Positions 50,803-63,200 of a stretch of DNA of 64,000 nt are shown here, one piece after another. Below the pieces are notes generated by a model that searched no databases, was not told where the DNA came from, and was given only the letters and a program-made list of their open reading frames with translations. The stretch's first letter is position 1. Every line of letters begins with the position of its first letter. This DNA is from Theobroma cacao (lineage: Eukaryota; Streptophyta; Magnoliopsida; Malvales; Malvaceae): the NCBI RefSeq assembly GCF_000208745.1, contig NC_030858.1:34782803-34846802 (forward strand), given 5' to 3'. Made by a program: the position numbers and the translations under genes.

Positions 50803-53800
50803 CTATTGCACTCCACTCCATTTTGCCCAATCAACAAATTGCATACCACCATAAATATTGTTGGCAAACCGCACACCTACTGTGAAAGCCATTGCAACAG
50901 GTGGAACCCGCTTGGCAACAGGTGATGCTTCCACAAGGCGCTCTAGTCCATTAATAATTTGATAACGGGTGTTGGAAGATACCGCAAGGAAAACACCTGA
51001 TTCAGATGGCAAAACCATTCAGGAGGATGAAGAAAATAAATAGTAGCAAAGTTCTTGAATCTATTAAGTAATGATAAAGTAAACTCTTAGCTAGTTTTTG
51101 TTAATGAATGTTCTTGAATCTATTAAGTAATGATAAAGTAAACTCTTAGCTAGTTTTTGTTAATGAATTTTAAAATTTTCACTTTCCAAAGGCAGTTTTA
51201 AGACTAAAAATTACAGAAACATGAATAAATGAATATTATCAGTTCATAATTTAAATGGCATTCAAGGCATTGCCACGGCTTTTATACTGATTCCTCCAAC
51301 TGCCTGGACTACTCTTTTCTTTTATGACTTACAAGTGACTACATGAATCTTATATAATTCAGGAGTATAAAGTATCATGAGAACGAAGCTAAAAGTTGGA
51401 ATGTAAATAGGTTTAGACCTACCCCAAAGAACAGCACTTTGCACAAGAGGTGGCACAGGAATGTCCTCATCTGATTTCCTTATGCTCCTGATCAATTAAA
51501 AGATTATACACCTCAGCAAAATACATCCAAAAGCAATGAAAAAACAGCCAATACTATCAAAGATTTTGAGGCAAAGCACCTTAACAAATTCATTGTGTTA
51601 AAAAGTTCGTTTGATTAAGAGAGAAAAAAAAAAGAACAGAGAAAGAAAGCAATCGGAAGCAACAAACTCCATCTATCCAAACAATGAATGCGAAATGTTT
51701 CATTGGATATATTTCCCAGCAGAATATTTCATCATCGACCAGAATGAAATTTTGTATTACAATTTTGTTGATCTCCTTCCGCAAGACAGATGAAGCAATA
51801 ATTTGATTCATAGAAGGCAGATGACATAGTATCCCTAAAATGATTTTCATATTTTATTAACTAGGATGCCAGAATACAGTTTTGCCAGTGGACATCCTGA
51901 ATCATACTAAGATAGATGGATAGATCAATAGATCAACAGATATGCCATCCATAAAAAGTTATGACTCAAAATTTACTAGGAACTAGGAAGTGGAAAGCCA
52001 ATTAGATCCCCTACATGCTAAATTCTTGTCCTAAATTATTGGAGGCTATAAACTTAGGTCGCATTTGAAACAGGAAAAACTACCAAGAAAGTTTTTAGGT
52101 ATAACAGCAAAACAGAAACAAGAAATATCCAGACAAAATAGTACCTTTTGGCAGTCATTATCAGATTAGCGATTCCTTGGCCAATAAGACCACAGCCAAA
52201 CCCTACTGAGCCATATAATACACCCTGGATCCAGAATAAGCCAACAAGTTACTAACAGCATAAAATATGCTCCTTGCTCTTTTTTGCTTGATTAAGAAAA
52301 ACATGGGATCCAATGATAACATCAGAACACAATTCTAGTAGAACCAGATGAAAAATTACAAAGAGCTTTGATGGTGCAAGAGATGGTATACTCTACAACC
52401 AATTCTCTGAGGTTTATATTAAATGCAAAACCACAATTTAATAAAAACATGGAGCAACACCTCCTCCCTGCCTTGACATTCCATCTAAGAGTCATTGATT
52501 ACTTAGCGATGCATACCTTATAAAAGTATGTTGCAATCCGTTGTTTCACTGAGAATTTACATCCTGGTCTTTCAGCTTCAAAAACGCTGCAAGAGCAGAA
52601 GAGTTACTGTGAGTTGAACTTTCATGACTGCCTAAACTATTGCACAAACAATATAGATAAAGTTGGAAGTAGATAGGAGCCAAAAAAAAAAGCACATAAA
52701 ACTAGAGGAGAGGAAAATGAAGTTATATGTTTTATCCAAACACAAGATATTTCAGCATGAAATCTACTGTAGTACTAAGCAGCAAGAACATCTAGCAGGG
52801 AACAAATGCAAAGAAATACTTAAAAGTTTAACATCAAAACATAAGTTTAGAATTTCATAGGATATAAACTGTTGATGTGTGATGATGACCTGCTAGGAAG
52901 AGCAGCGCAAGAATGTTGTAAGCGCCCAAATACACCTCTGGATGCAGATGGTTGACCAAAACGAGCATAAGGCGCTAACATGCCAACCAAAGCAATGTCC
53001 ACCACTACACCAACCAAAACATCAGCAAGGTACAACTCAAACTCTGACCAGAAATCCTTTCCTCTTTTATTCATTTCTGCAAATGTTGCACAGCAAGAAT
53101 CGATTACTATCTGCATCATGCCAAATCAAAGAAAGAACAGATAAAAATCAGAAGAGAAACATCTAAGCAGCCTGAAACACCCAGAATAAACTGCAATCGA
53201 GAGACTACCACAACTACATGTCACTACACTACAGTAAGGCTTGTCAGGTCATAACAGCACAGGGAGGAGACAGCCACCAAGGCAAATAGTTGCTGTTATG
53301 GTCAGTCCATCTGCAGTGCTATAACATGGTCATATGGAAAATTTTTGAGAAAGAATTAACATTTATCTAATCCTGTGAATAAATGTAAAAGTTACCCTCA
53401 ACAAACCTCAGTTCCAACTTTGAAAAGAAATGAAGGATCTGCTAGCATTCTATTCCGGAGCATAGAGCAGTATTTCATTAAAAAGCCAAGTGGCCAAACC
53501 GATCCCTGCCAATCAAAGGTCAAAATGAGCATAAAACACCCTAGTCATTTAGAATGACAAAACAATAAAAAAAAATTTTCAAAAAAAGATAAAAACCATT
53601 AACTGCATTGCAGAGTAGAGAGGGGAAATTGAGGAAAAGCAGGAAACTAACTAGAATCAACACATTGTGGCCAATTTTCACCCTTGAATTGTATTACTTA
53701 ATCTAACAAACCCAAACCAAAAATTTATAGTAGTATTTTGTTGCCCCAAGAAACATTGTCATTCCCTGAATAAACACTACTATAACAAGTAATTATACTA

Positions 53801-54589
53801 TTTAATATTAAATGAAGCGAATTTCTCTATTTTATTGCTTGTGCATAAGCAACTACATCTATATTAGCATATCCAATAAAACCTATTGGTCAACTATTTT
53901 TGACCCAGTTAATTTATTTCTATCTCTAAAAGAAAAAGATTCCCACTTTTCATTAAGCTTATTTTCCCTCCATTTTCCCATCAATCAAACAGAACCAACA
54001 TCAAAATTCAAAAGTTCAAGTTTTTAAATCCAACCTGCAAGTCCAAGTAACGAAGCAGGAACAGTTTCCGGATTCCATTACTTTTCGCAGCCTCCATCAT
54101 ATCCGAGGGCAGATTCACTCCTCTAGCTTCTGCTTCCTTCATCACCTCCTCGAACTTCAATATCGGTCCAAACTCTCTCTCTTCCTCATCGTCACCCTCA
54201 CCACCACCGCCGCCACCACCAAATGAATCACCATCTCCACTATCTCCGCCGCCGCCGCCGCCGCCGCCGTCAATATTCAGTTGATCGTCGATTCCAACCT
54301 CTAAAACCCTAGATTCACCGTCAAAATCTCCATTTTCCCCTTCCAACGACCTACTAACCGTGTTCCCTGTAGAATCCGGCCTAACGCAGTGAAGCGTGAA
54401 CCTGCGGTTTGTGAACATTATGTGGTGCGAGGAAACTGACGCTGATGAAGCTAATTTCAACCGAGATTCGATACTGATAATCTCTTTGAAACAGGCAAAA
54501 GTTCGGATCCCGATCACCTTGCTCGTCGTTGAATCGTTGCCGCCGGAAAAAGTTGAGAGTTTGAACCTTAAAGGTGCTGAAATTGACAT
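50803..54589 (-). CDS. RER1: RETICULATA-related plastid membrane protein
   Basis: Seven exons give 427 aa: 54589-54035, 53505-53407, 53110-52890, 52586-52517, 52224-52145, 51487-51423, 50996-50803. The ATG at 54589 (MSISAPLRFK) is used; the frame stays open upstream but only through a TTG. The N-terminus is Ser/Lys/Arg-rich like a chloroplast transit peptide. Two glycine runs (about 108-115 and 124-130) with acidic residues follow. The RETICULATA-like (DUF3411) domain spans about 140-427, with hydrophobic stretches such as DVLVGVVVDIALVGMLAPYA and GSVGFGCGLIGQGIANLIM. The C-terminus GGMQFVDWAKWSGVQ is family-typical. RE/RER proteins sit in the chloroplast envelope, and mutants show pale mesophyll with dark veins; their biochemical function is not established. 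Length and synteny match Arabidopsis RER1. Confidence 0.94.
51051..51168. repeat. Perfect 59-bp tandem duplication in RER1 intron 6
   Basis: Positions 51051-51109 and 51110-51168 are identical 59-bp copies (beginning GTTCTTGAATCTATTAAG), with no spacer. They lie inside intron 6 (51422-50997), close to the acceptor of the last exon. Complete identity implies a very recent event or an assembly error. Confidence 0.95.
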
Positions 54590-54851
54590 CTTTGCGACGG
54601 TGAACAGAGAAAGACGGTTCAAAGGACGGCGGCAAAGCTAAAATTGGAGGCGAAAGAAATCAAAGAAAAATAAAAAATTTGGAGTTTTTGTTTGTTTGAT
54701 CGTTTGGTCATATGTAGCGAGAGCCAGACAGGACTTCCTGAGAGGAAGGGAGTGAGTGAGTTATGATCAGGTGAGACGCGGGTGGAAGAAGCAATTGACG
54801 TGGTAAAATATGACTATGTTGAAAGTACATACATCGGACGATGACCGATGG

Positions 54852-54857
54852 AAAAAA
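54852..54857 (-). terminator. Pol III terminator of tRNA-Ser
   Basis: Six consecutive T on the minus strand follow the tRNA 3' end by eight bases, the standard RNA polymerase III stop signal. Confidence 0.8.
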
Positions 54858-54865
54858 TTATTTAA

Positions 54866-54947
54866 CGTCGCCTGAGAGATTCGAACTCTCGCGGGTGAAA
54901 CCCATGTACTTAGCAGGCACACGCCTTAACCACTCGGCCAAAGCGAC
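54866..54947 (-). tRNA. tRNA-Ser (anticodon GCT)
   Basis: The 82-nt minus-strand sequence folds as a cloverleaf. The acceptor stem GTCGCTT pairs with AGGCGAC, followed by discriminator G as in tRNA-Ser. The D-arm contains GGCCGAGTGGTTAAGGC (A box). The anticodon loop is CTGCTAA with GCT at 54914-54912. A long variable arm (class II) and TTCGAATCT (B box) follow. There is no intron and no encoded CCA. A run of six T about 8 nt past the 3' end (54857-54852) is a Pol III terminator. It reads AGC/AGT codons in the cytosol. Confidence 0.97.
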
Positions 54948-55852
54948 GATTTATAGTCTGTTTGCAATGTAAAATATATATATTAAAAAAAACGATTTAT
55001 TTGATTTTTCCAATCAAGCTCGAGTCTATGTCAGAGACTGAAATTCTTAATGTGAGTCGATGATAATCGTACTAAATGGAGTCAAGCTCAATTGAGCTCG
55101 AGTCTGGCAGCAAATTGACTTTACTACCCTTGACTGCAGCTATAACTGCATTGCAACGTCTTCTTTTCTTCAACAACTGACCGGAATTTTTCAACAAATT
55201 TGGAACGAAAAATGAACTGATGCAAAATTTAGGACAAATAGTAACTTGAATGTCTTGATATTTACTGAATGTTTAAACAAACTTACAACTTGATTCACAG
55301 AGCTATACATGTGTAAACCAATGGAATGGTAAAGGAAAGATGAAGACTAAAAACAATAATTACAAGATTCCTCTAACAGGGAAGGGAAAAAGAGACCTAT
55401 TTGCTGCTATGATGGCTCCAACCCAAACCATGTAGGGCACACTCCTTAAGCCCCACGACAAGGAGGGATCAGGCTCACATATTCAGTATCCTTAATGGAT
55501 ACAACCCATCCAATCAATGAACTCAAAAGAAGAGTGTGTTAAAGGTTCATATCACCTACAATCCTATTTCCTACAATTCTACATCACATGAAATCTTGAC
55601 CATTCATGAAAATATGCCACCACATTAAACCTTAATGAACCCCAAAATCATGAATGGTCAAGATTTCACAATTAGAAAAGTGTAACACCAAAATTGTAGG
55701 TTATATGAATCTTTTTCTTTTTTCTTCACACATTTCAAACCTATTTCCTGTACAACACAAGACAATCTTTTTCTTTTGGAGTGACTTTTGAGATAGCACC
55801 CACCCACTGTTTATATGTCGAAACATGGATGTTAGTTTCCATGTGTTAACTA
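54948..55852. other. Region between tRNA-Ser and the NPH3 stop, including NPH3 3' UTR
   Basis: The right part must hold the 3' UTR of the minus-strand NPH3 gene (stop at 55853). It contains the foldback at 55546-55709. The left part next to the tRNA is AT-rich upstream sequence with CAA and TATA-like motifs typical of plant tRNA genes. No frame is convincing. Confidence 0.45.
55546..55709. repeat. 164-bp foldback (two nested inverted-repeat arms)
   Basis: An inner pair of perfect 21-bp arms (55589-55609 and 55648-55668; core GAAATCTTGACCATTCATG) surrounds a 38-bp loop. An outer pair of 17-bp arms (55546-55562 and 55693-55709) matches at 16 of 17 bases. The foldback starts about 145 bases downstream of the NPH3 stop codon, inside its probable 3' UTR. 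It could be a MITE-type foldback or a structured RNA element; no target duplication was found. Confidence 0.75.
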
Positions 55853-58800
55853 TCAAAACAAGGAGAAACTTTTTCGATGCTTGGAATGATGGGAAGGACA
55901 AGCTTGCTCGACTGATGATCTTGGAGTTGGTCCTGTGCTTCCAACAACATCTGTTTGAGCATCTGAGGATCGTGGAAGAAGCTTGCATCCGAATTTTCTA
56001 CCACCTATGCGAGGGGAACTCAGAGAGCTATGTGATTTTGTCACCCTTTTCATTTCTTGCTTTATTTTACTAAATTCCTCTTCAAGTTCCCCAACTCTAG
56101 ACCTCATCTTTTCCATATCCACCTTTAAAACTCGGTTTTCACGTACAACTGTCACCCATCCATCTCTTTGCACTATCTGGCCGGCTGTCTCACTTGTGGC
56201 AGTCACATGACCAGCCATCTCTGCTGTGGCAGTCCCATGACCTGTAGGAGCACTTTCAGCTTCCAAAACATTCAGACAGCCAGCTAGCGCAGTTCTTAAG
56301 TGCATCTGCTCAAAGAACAAGACTTGCAGAATGACTCTAAGTGGAAGTCTTTCATTTTGGGAAGCATGGGCACAGGCATCAACAGAGAGTTTCTGGTAGT
56401 CAATGATGTTGCAAAGTTCTTCCTTCTCTCTATCAGAAAGCCAAGGGTGTGCCTGCACAATGGTAGTAATAATTACAAACCTTTAAAAGAATAAACTCCA
56501 TTTACATCAAAAGTTGGTTCAGTAAATTCGAACCTTGAAATAAATATCCAGTGCTCTGTATAGCCCATCATGCAAAGGTCTTGAAGATTCTGGAAGGACC
56601 TCTGCAAGAGATCGTATCTTTCCTGGTTTCAAATTTACATCAGAAGCAACTTCTGCAAGATAACTATCTATTAATCTAGCAACTTTTCTTAAGGGCTCTG
56701 ATGATGGTGATGTTTCTAGGTCCAATGATGGTGGTGAAAATAATGTTAACCCTGATTCTGAGGACACAAAATGATGGATGATCCGTTCAACACAATCAGT
56801 ATTATATAGAGTATCAGAATCGGAGTAAGAAGGAATTAAAAGACCATCTAGGCTAGCCAGTTCCAGTTGCATCCCTATTCTCCTCTCCAATGAATCCTGG
56901 CATGTTTGATTTACACCTAGTATCAATGCAACACGAAGAAGTCCAAGTAAAAAACGGCAGAAGGACTTGCCCTTCTTTTTTGGGAGAAGCCTTTCAATGC
57001 TTTCCAGTAAAACCTTCTGATCAACAGTGGCAGGGGTCAAGCTAAAACTCGCCACTGTCCTCGCTTTGCCACTCTGTGTGCTGTGCCATCGGCCCAAACC
57101 TGGTAGGTGCTTTCTTGCATAGTACATTATAGCACCTGCTAGATGTTCAGGTCTTATGCCTCTTGCTTCCATTGTTCTGATAAGTCTTTCAAATAAACCT
57201 ACACTGAAATATGAGATGTCTTCAAACCACCAGTCAGATTCTGCGCTTCGTATTCTCGCCCCAGTGTTTATTCCATTCCATAGAATGCTTCCACCTGGGC
57301 TCTGTAGGCTACCATACATCATCATGGGCCAACCAAACAAACTAGGATCTGTACAAGCCATCATAGATACAGCATTCAAACATTTCTGTACTATGTGGAG
57401 CTTCTCTGCCCTTGGCATGCATGATTCAGAACTTTGTAAAGCCAATATACAATCCTTCCAGTTGCGGAGTACATTTTTATGGAAGAAACTTTCTGCCTTG
57501 GAAAGTAAATTATCTTCCCCATACTCATCTGTCATCTCAAGGTAGTCTGCTGCACAGTACACTGACATCATATTTCTTGCTGTAAATTCAACCCGAATGC
57601 CATAGCAGAATTTTGCTGCAAACAAGAAAATGTCTGGGCCACCAGGGAATTCTTCAAGCTGTGTGGTAAAAGAATTATCATCGGCACTCTGGTGTTCTTC
57701 AAAGATGGAAGCTATCTTCCCACATTTTGACACAAGAGGAAACTGCAGTCATATACGACCATAGAGCTTAACATTTTAGTGCATAAAATCACGATGTTGG
57801 TCTAAGACATAGGGTAAAATAGAAACTGGAAAAAACAAGTTTATAAAAATTACATCAACCAAAACATTAGAAAAAGACCAAGCTGTTACAGAAAATATAC
57901 CAATAGAATAAAATGGTTAATCATTAACAAGATGAAGGCACATTATGCAATCTACAACACACAGAGGTTGCCTTAAACTGCAAAGTTAAATCATCAGAAA
58001 GGATCAGAAACAAGGTAGAAAATTAAGAAGTTAGAAAAAGTTTTTTAAAAAAAAAAGAATTGAGCAGAAGCAGGCTTACACAAAGATAAATTGAGGGCTC
58101 TATCTTATAAAATTATGGACTAGTTTTAATTGGAAATAATCTGTTAGACTCTTGTTTTTTATATATCCACACGTTACAAGGCAATACACTAAAGAGTTAA
58201 TATAAATTCAAATTCTGTTAACAGTCTCTCTCTTTCTTCTTTTTCATTCATTACAAATCTCTGGTCCTTTGTCCGAATACAGTTTGTAACTATCATTGAG
58301 CTCAATTATATAAGGGAGAAAACACTGATAAAATGCCTCTAAATGATCACAGCAAATAAAGAAAAAGGATACATCTTTACCTAAAAGTCCAGCAACCAAC
58401 AATCACATCGAATTCCAGAATGAATACATAACAATAAAATAAAACATAAAATAGAATACATTGGTCATAGCCATGCAATATTGAGGTCAAACTATTTACA
58501 AGGAAAGAGTCACAGCCTCAAGACCAAATATCCCAAGGTTAATCTAAGGGCTCAAACACCAAAAACCTCATATAAGTGTTGAAAACTGAAAATTTGGCTT
58601 ACCTTATGAAGATGAAAGTTTATACCATCCACAATAATGGTTATATCACTTGGCAACCCTGCATTGCAAAACCTGCAAAACCCATAAAAAACCACATTAT
58701 AAACATAATTCTTTAACGCCCTTAGAAATAAATAATTTTGCTTATAGCCCCCAAAATAATCCCTTCTTCTCTCTTGTAGAAACCCAAAAACCTATCAAAA

Positions 58801-59027
58801 CAAGCATAACTTGATCAAACCACACAGAACTGATTACTTTTTATTCATTCATGAAATAAGAGGGTTAAGAAAATTAGACTAAAACAGAAAGGAAACAAGA
58901 GCAAACAACTGTAAAGGAAGGTACAAACTTCAAATTACTAGCGGGTTAAGAAAGAAAGAAGAGTAAGTACAAGAGCTTACCAGTCATTTCCTTGTCTATG
59001 AAACCCAGAAACCTTGGCAGGTGCCAT
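55853..59027 (-). CDS. NPH3/RPT2-like BTB protein
   Basis: Four exons give 641 aa: 59027-58981, 58672-58603, 57742-56534, 56452-55853. The ATG at 59027 starts MAPAKVSGFH, and two split codons at the first junctions restore W-F-C and H-K-F-P-L-V. A BTB fold spans about 22-125 (LPSDITIIVDG, KFCYG), an NPH3 domain about 210-480 starts at WWFED, and its conserved tail KLSVDACAHASQNERLPLRV is intact. A coiled coil follows at about 540-580. The C-terminus ends RKSFSLF, reminiscent of the phospho-serine 14-3-3 site near the end of NPH3. Family members act as CUL3 adaptors or plasma-membrane scaffolds in phototropin or auxin-linked signalling. I recall AT3G44820 as a close relative but cannot check. 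The first exon has only 47 coding bases. Confidence 0.93.
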
Positions 59028-60200
59028 GACTGAGAGAGAAAGGGAAAGACCCCAACTTTGAATTGGGGTCTTATAATAAATGCCTTCCCCGCAGAAGGAA
59101 AAATCACCGGAGAATCAAATTTTTAAAACGAAAAGCATATGACTATAATTCTTCATAAAGATTAAATTTTAAAATTTTCTTTTTTTATTTAAAAAAAGAG
59201 AGAAAGAAAGAGGACAAAGAAAAAAGAGAAACACACAGAGACAGAGGTCAAATGGGGGCGTGTGGTCAACAGTGGAACTTTACAGCTAATATTAAAAAAC
59301 CCCCAAATGCCTTGTCTTCCTTCAACAAAGCCGGAACTCCATTTTCATGCCCAGTTCTTCATGGACTATATATTACTACTACTAAACTATAATTAACTAT
59401 ACACTTAAAAGCAAAACAAACTATAAAATAAATAAGAAATACCCGAGCTTCCTTTTGTTGAAAAAGGAGAAGAAATATGTTTAATGGTACAGAAAAGCAT
59501 GCACAGATCACGACAGAGAAACAAGACTAAGCGGAGGTGGGTTAAATGTAACAGAATCTCTGTCGCTCTTTTTTTTTTTGGAGATTATAAATAATATTAG
59601 TATTTTAAATAATTTAAGAAAAGAAAAGAAAAGTGGGTCAAAGTGAAAAAACAAAGAGAGGGAAACAAAAGTGAAGTGACGGGTAGATGGGAAGGGTCTG
59701 GCTTTAGCCGGCCAAGAAGGAGAGAACGAGGGAGGCAGCCGGACATTGCAAATGATAAGAGAGAAAAGTAAAAGTAAAAATAAATAAATAAATAAAATTT
59801 AAAAAGAAAAGAAAAGAAATGTGACTATAATTTCGTGTCTGTCAGGCTTTTTTGTCCAGAACTTTGCCTACAACTCGAAATCATCATAATGCAAAACGCG
59901 TGGTGAGTGGTGACTCTTTTTCTTTTCTCTTCTTTTTTTCTTTTTTGTTTTTTGTATTTTAAATTTCGTATTTTCAAGCTCGAAGTGTTTAACATTCAAA
60001 AGTAGTTGGAATTTAACTGTTAACAACGGCCAGCACGGCCGCGGGACGAAAGCTGTTTTACGTAGGAAGTTGGAAAATTTTACTACTACGTACGGACATA
60101 CACTCCATCACTTTTATGTTTTCCGTTTTTAAGTTAGAGGTTGGTGAGAATTACAAATTTTTGGTATTAACTTCTATAATTAGTAATTAACACTAATCAC
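59028..60200 (-). promoter_or_regulatory. NPH3-gene leader and promoter region
   Basis: The sequence upstream of the ATG is purine-rich on the plus strand (CT-rich leader on the gene strand), with GAAAA/AAGAAA tracts to about 59850. No single TATA box or factor site stands out. Confidence 0.35.
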
Positions 60201-63200
60201 ACTTGGATTTACAAGACTTTTTTCTAATTATTTATTTAGCTTCTCTCATTTACACTAATGTTCACACTTAGATTAATATCAATTTTTAATTATTTATTTA
60301 GTACTTTTTTTTTAATTTGGTAGTACAATGGAAAAACAAAAGGTAAAATGCCATACTAATAAAAAAAATCAAAAGCTTCTTTAAAGAAAATAATTATAAT
60401 TAAATTCATGAACACAGAAAATCTAAGTCACCAATATGATCCGATCAATACAAAATGGAAAACCCATGTTTTTAGCAATTGATTGTAAGGATCAAAGGTG
60501 TGTTCTCTACAGGTAATTAAGTTTTTCCAACAAATACTACTTGTGAAGTAATAGTTGACTTTATTTCTTTTGGTGGCCATTTAACAGATTTGGCACTTCT
60601 TTGTTGTCAGCCATTGCAGTGGAAACTAACAACCTCCACCAACCTAAAGAATGAATCAATAAATTTTGCCTGCAACGTGCAAGAAATAAATTTAATCTGA
60701 TCAGTGAAATTATGCTTGGAACTTGATTTGTGCAGATGCAAATGCTCTCTCAGGAACCATGTACAACTAAATGTGAAGATGTTTAGACTTTCCACTGCTT
60801 AAACAATCATGAGGAGTTGTTCAGTTCAAAGGCTGTGATCATCTCATTAAAATTTAAAAACAAATTGGAGTATTATAATGACCTACCTTAAAGCAGTTAT
60901 ATTGCTTTTTACCCCTTGACTATATATCTTTCTTTCTTTCTTTCTTCTTTTTGACAATGCAAATTTATTGGAACTAATTGAATCTGTATTGTTTGTATAG
61001 GAATAGTTGAGTTCAGCAATTATGAAAGGTTCTTGGTATCAGTTATTTGAAGTAATTAGTTCAGATGGTCAAAATGTTAGATGTTTGAGAGGGAAAAAAA
61101 TTAACTCAAGTTAAAATGATCTTCTTTTGGATGAATCTTTGATGAAAATGTAAAAAATTAGGTATACAAGCTTAATAGAGAATGGTAATATTTTATCATT
61201 TGGTGCCCAAATTCAATTGACTTGTCTAAAGTTTTCCCTCTAAGGAATTATGAAATATGATTACATTCTGATATATAGTTGCCCTAGCCAAACAAGTACT
61301 GTTGGAAGGTTACAATTTATTAATTTGGTCTACCTCAAATTTTCTTTTTCTTCTTTATTTCTTTTTAGAAAAAAGAGAAAGGAAGAAGAAGACTTATGAT
61401 TTTCTAGCAAGTTAGATGAGGTGAGTAACATATTTTTTGTTCAAAACCATTGTAGTGGTTGTGTTGTGATTGCTAGCCTGGTTGTCAAAAATGATGAGAA
61501 GGGGTTAGCTAAAGGAAGCCTGTGCTATAAATATTAATCATAACTCACATGCTCTTTGAAACAGGAAAAATATTTAAAAGTCTCAGCCTCCCCCACCTTA
61601 AGCCACAAGCACAGGATTTAAAGTCTTTATCCAATGCCTTTGCATAAAAGCCTTAATTTTCTTGCCATTGTAGGTTCAATAATCATTTATCAGTGGGGCA
61701 TGACTGCAGCACAAGAGGCCATGAGATAGAAGCAAGGAAAAGATAGCTGAACTGAAATAATATAGCAATTTGGCAAGAGAAAAGTACAATAAATTAAAAT
61801 AGCATGAACTGTGATCTTTTCCTTTCTAGCTAGTGAAAATTTGAGATCCTGAACTCAAGTTTTGACATGGGGTTGAAGGAGGTGAACATAAAAGATAGCA
61901 ATTACTCCTTGCAACAAGGCTTGGAAGTTGAAAAAAGTACCTTTTTCATCAAATAATCCACAAAGAATAACCTTTTCAATACTATATGCTGGTCCTATAG
62001 CACTACTTTTGTTTTGCTTTTGCTCAGAATAATTAACATTCAAAGAGACAAGTAATTAGCCCAAACAAAGGCTTCTAGCTAAGTGCATGTGATAAACTAG
62101 GCAAATCTCACCAGATGAATGCACTGTTTAGGTTAGGCTTATTACCTCAATGATGATGCATTATGGAGTATTTCACTTCCTTTTTTCATTTTTCAGGCCA
62201 GGTCAAAACAGACCATGTAATTTACAGCATAGAGTGATGCAACTTGTACATCCAAATGATAACTTAGCTTTAGTTTGATCCTTTTGATACATAATAGTAT
62301 GTTTTTTTAGAAAAAAGGAAAAATGATGCATATCCTTGAATTGCAGTATCACCAAAGATAACTATTTTTTAACTTTCTTTCTTAGACTAGCTTGGACTCC
62401 AGTGAAAGAGTTTGGTTTTTAATCTACATAATAAAGAAAGAAGGTGCTAGTTGGCTACAAAATTATTACTTCACAGAAGAAAAGTTGATTTATATATTCT
62501 ATGGGTTTTTGCCAAATATTTCTACAGAATTAATTTTACTGTGAAGTTCTTTATGAACAGCTTTTCTAGATCATTGAGCTGATACTAGAATTGGCTCCAA
62601 GTGGATTCCTTGCAATCAGAAGGGTCCAACATTGCAATCAAAGTCCTTTTCTTTCCAGCTCAATAAAATTTCAGTTGATAAAAAAAGCTGAAACTATTGC
62701 ATAAGTTTTAACTTTCAATGCCCACTAAGGACATAAAATATGCACACCTTATGTTTTTGGACCTTTTCTAACAGGGAAAGATTGGTAAATATGTTGATTT
62801 GTCTTCAACTGAGCATGTACTGGAGCAGTGGTCCTCTTTGAAACTATGTGATATTGGCAAAACATGGCAAAACCGTAAGGTGAGCTGTCGTTGTTTCCCT
62901 GATCAAATCTCTCCTCCTGCAAATTCAATCTCAGTTCTGCAGAAGATTTCAGACACTGAACTGGTTTTGGAATTTGCTTCAAAATCATTCCAGGGCAGGT
63001 GGACACATGTTCATAAAGGATATATATCCGCAACTTTTTGCCTGATTGGAGCTATTCACCATAAAAAGCTTCACATTTTGCTGCTCTAGTCAAAGCAATT
63101 GAACATAGACAGCCCCGGGCCATCCCTTCTTTGATTTTCAACAACCAAACTTGATGATGATGCAATGAAGATCCGAAGTGGTTAATGGTCAATTGGTTGG

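Noticed and set aside
54590..54622. Earlier start for RER1 (11 extra residues)
   Set aside because: The upstream codon is TTG, not ATG; the first ATG is at 54589 and matches the family N-terminus.
57156..57545. 129-codon plus-strand frame
   Set aside because: Antisense shadow of exon 3 of the NPH3-type gene.
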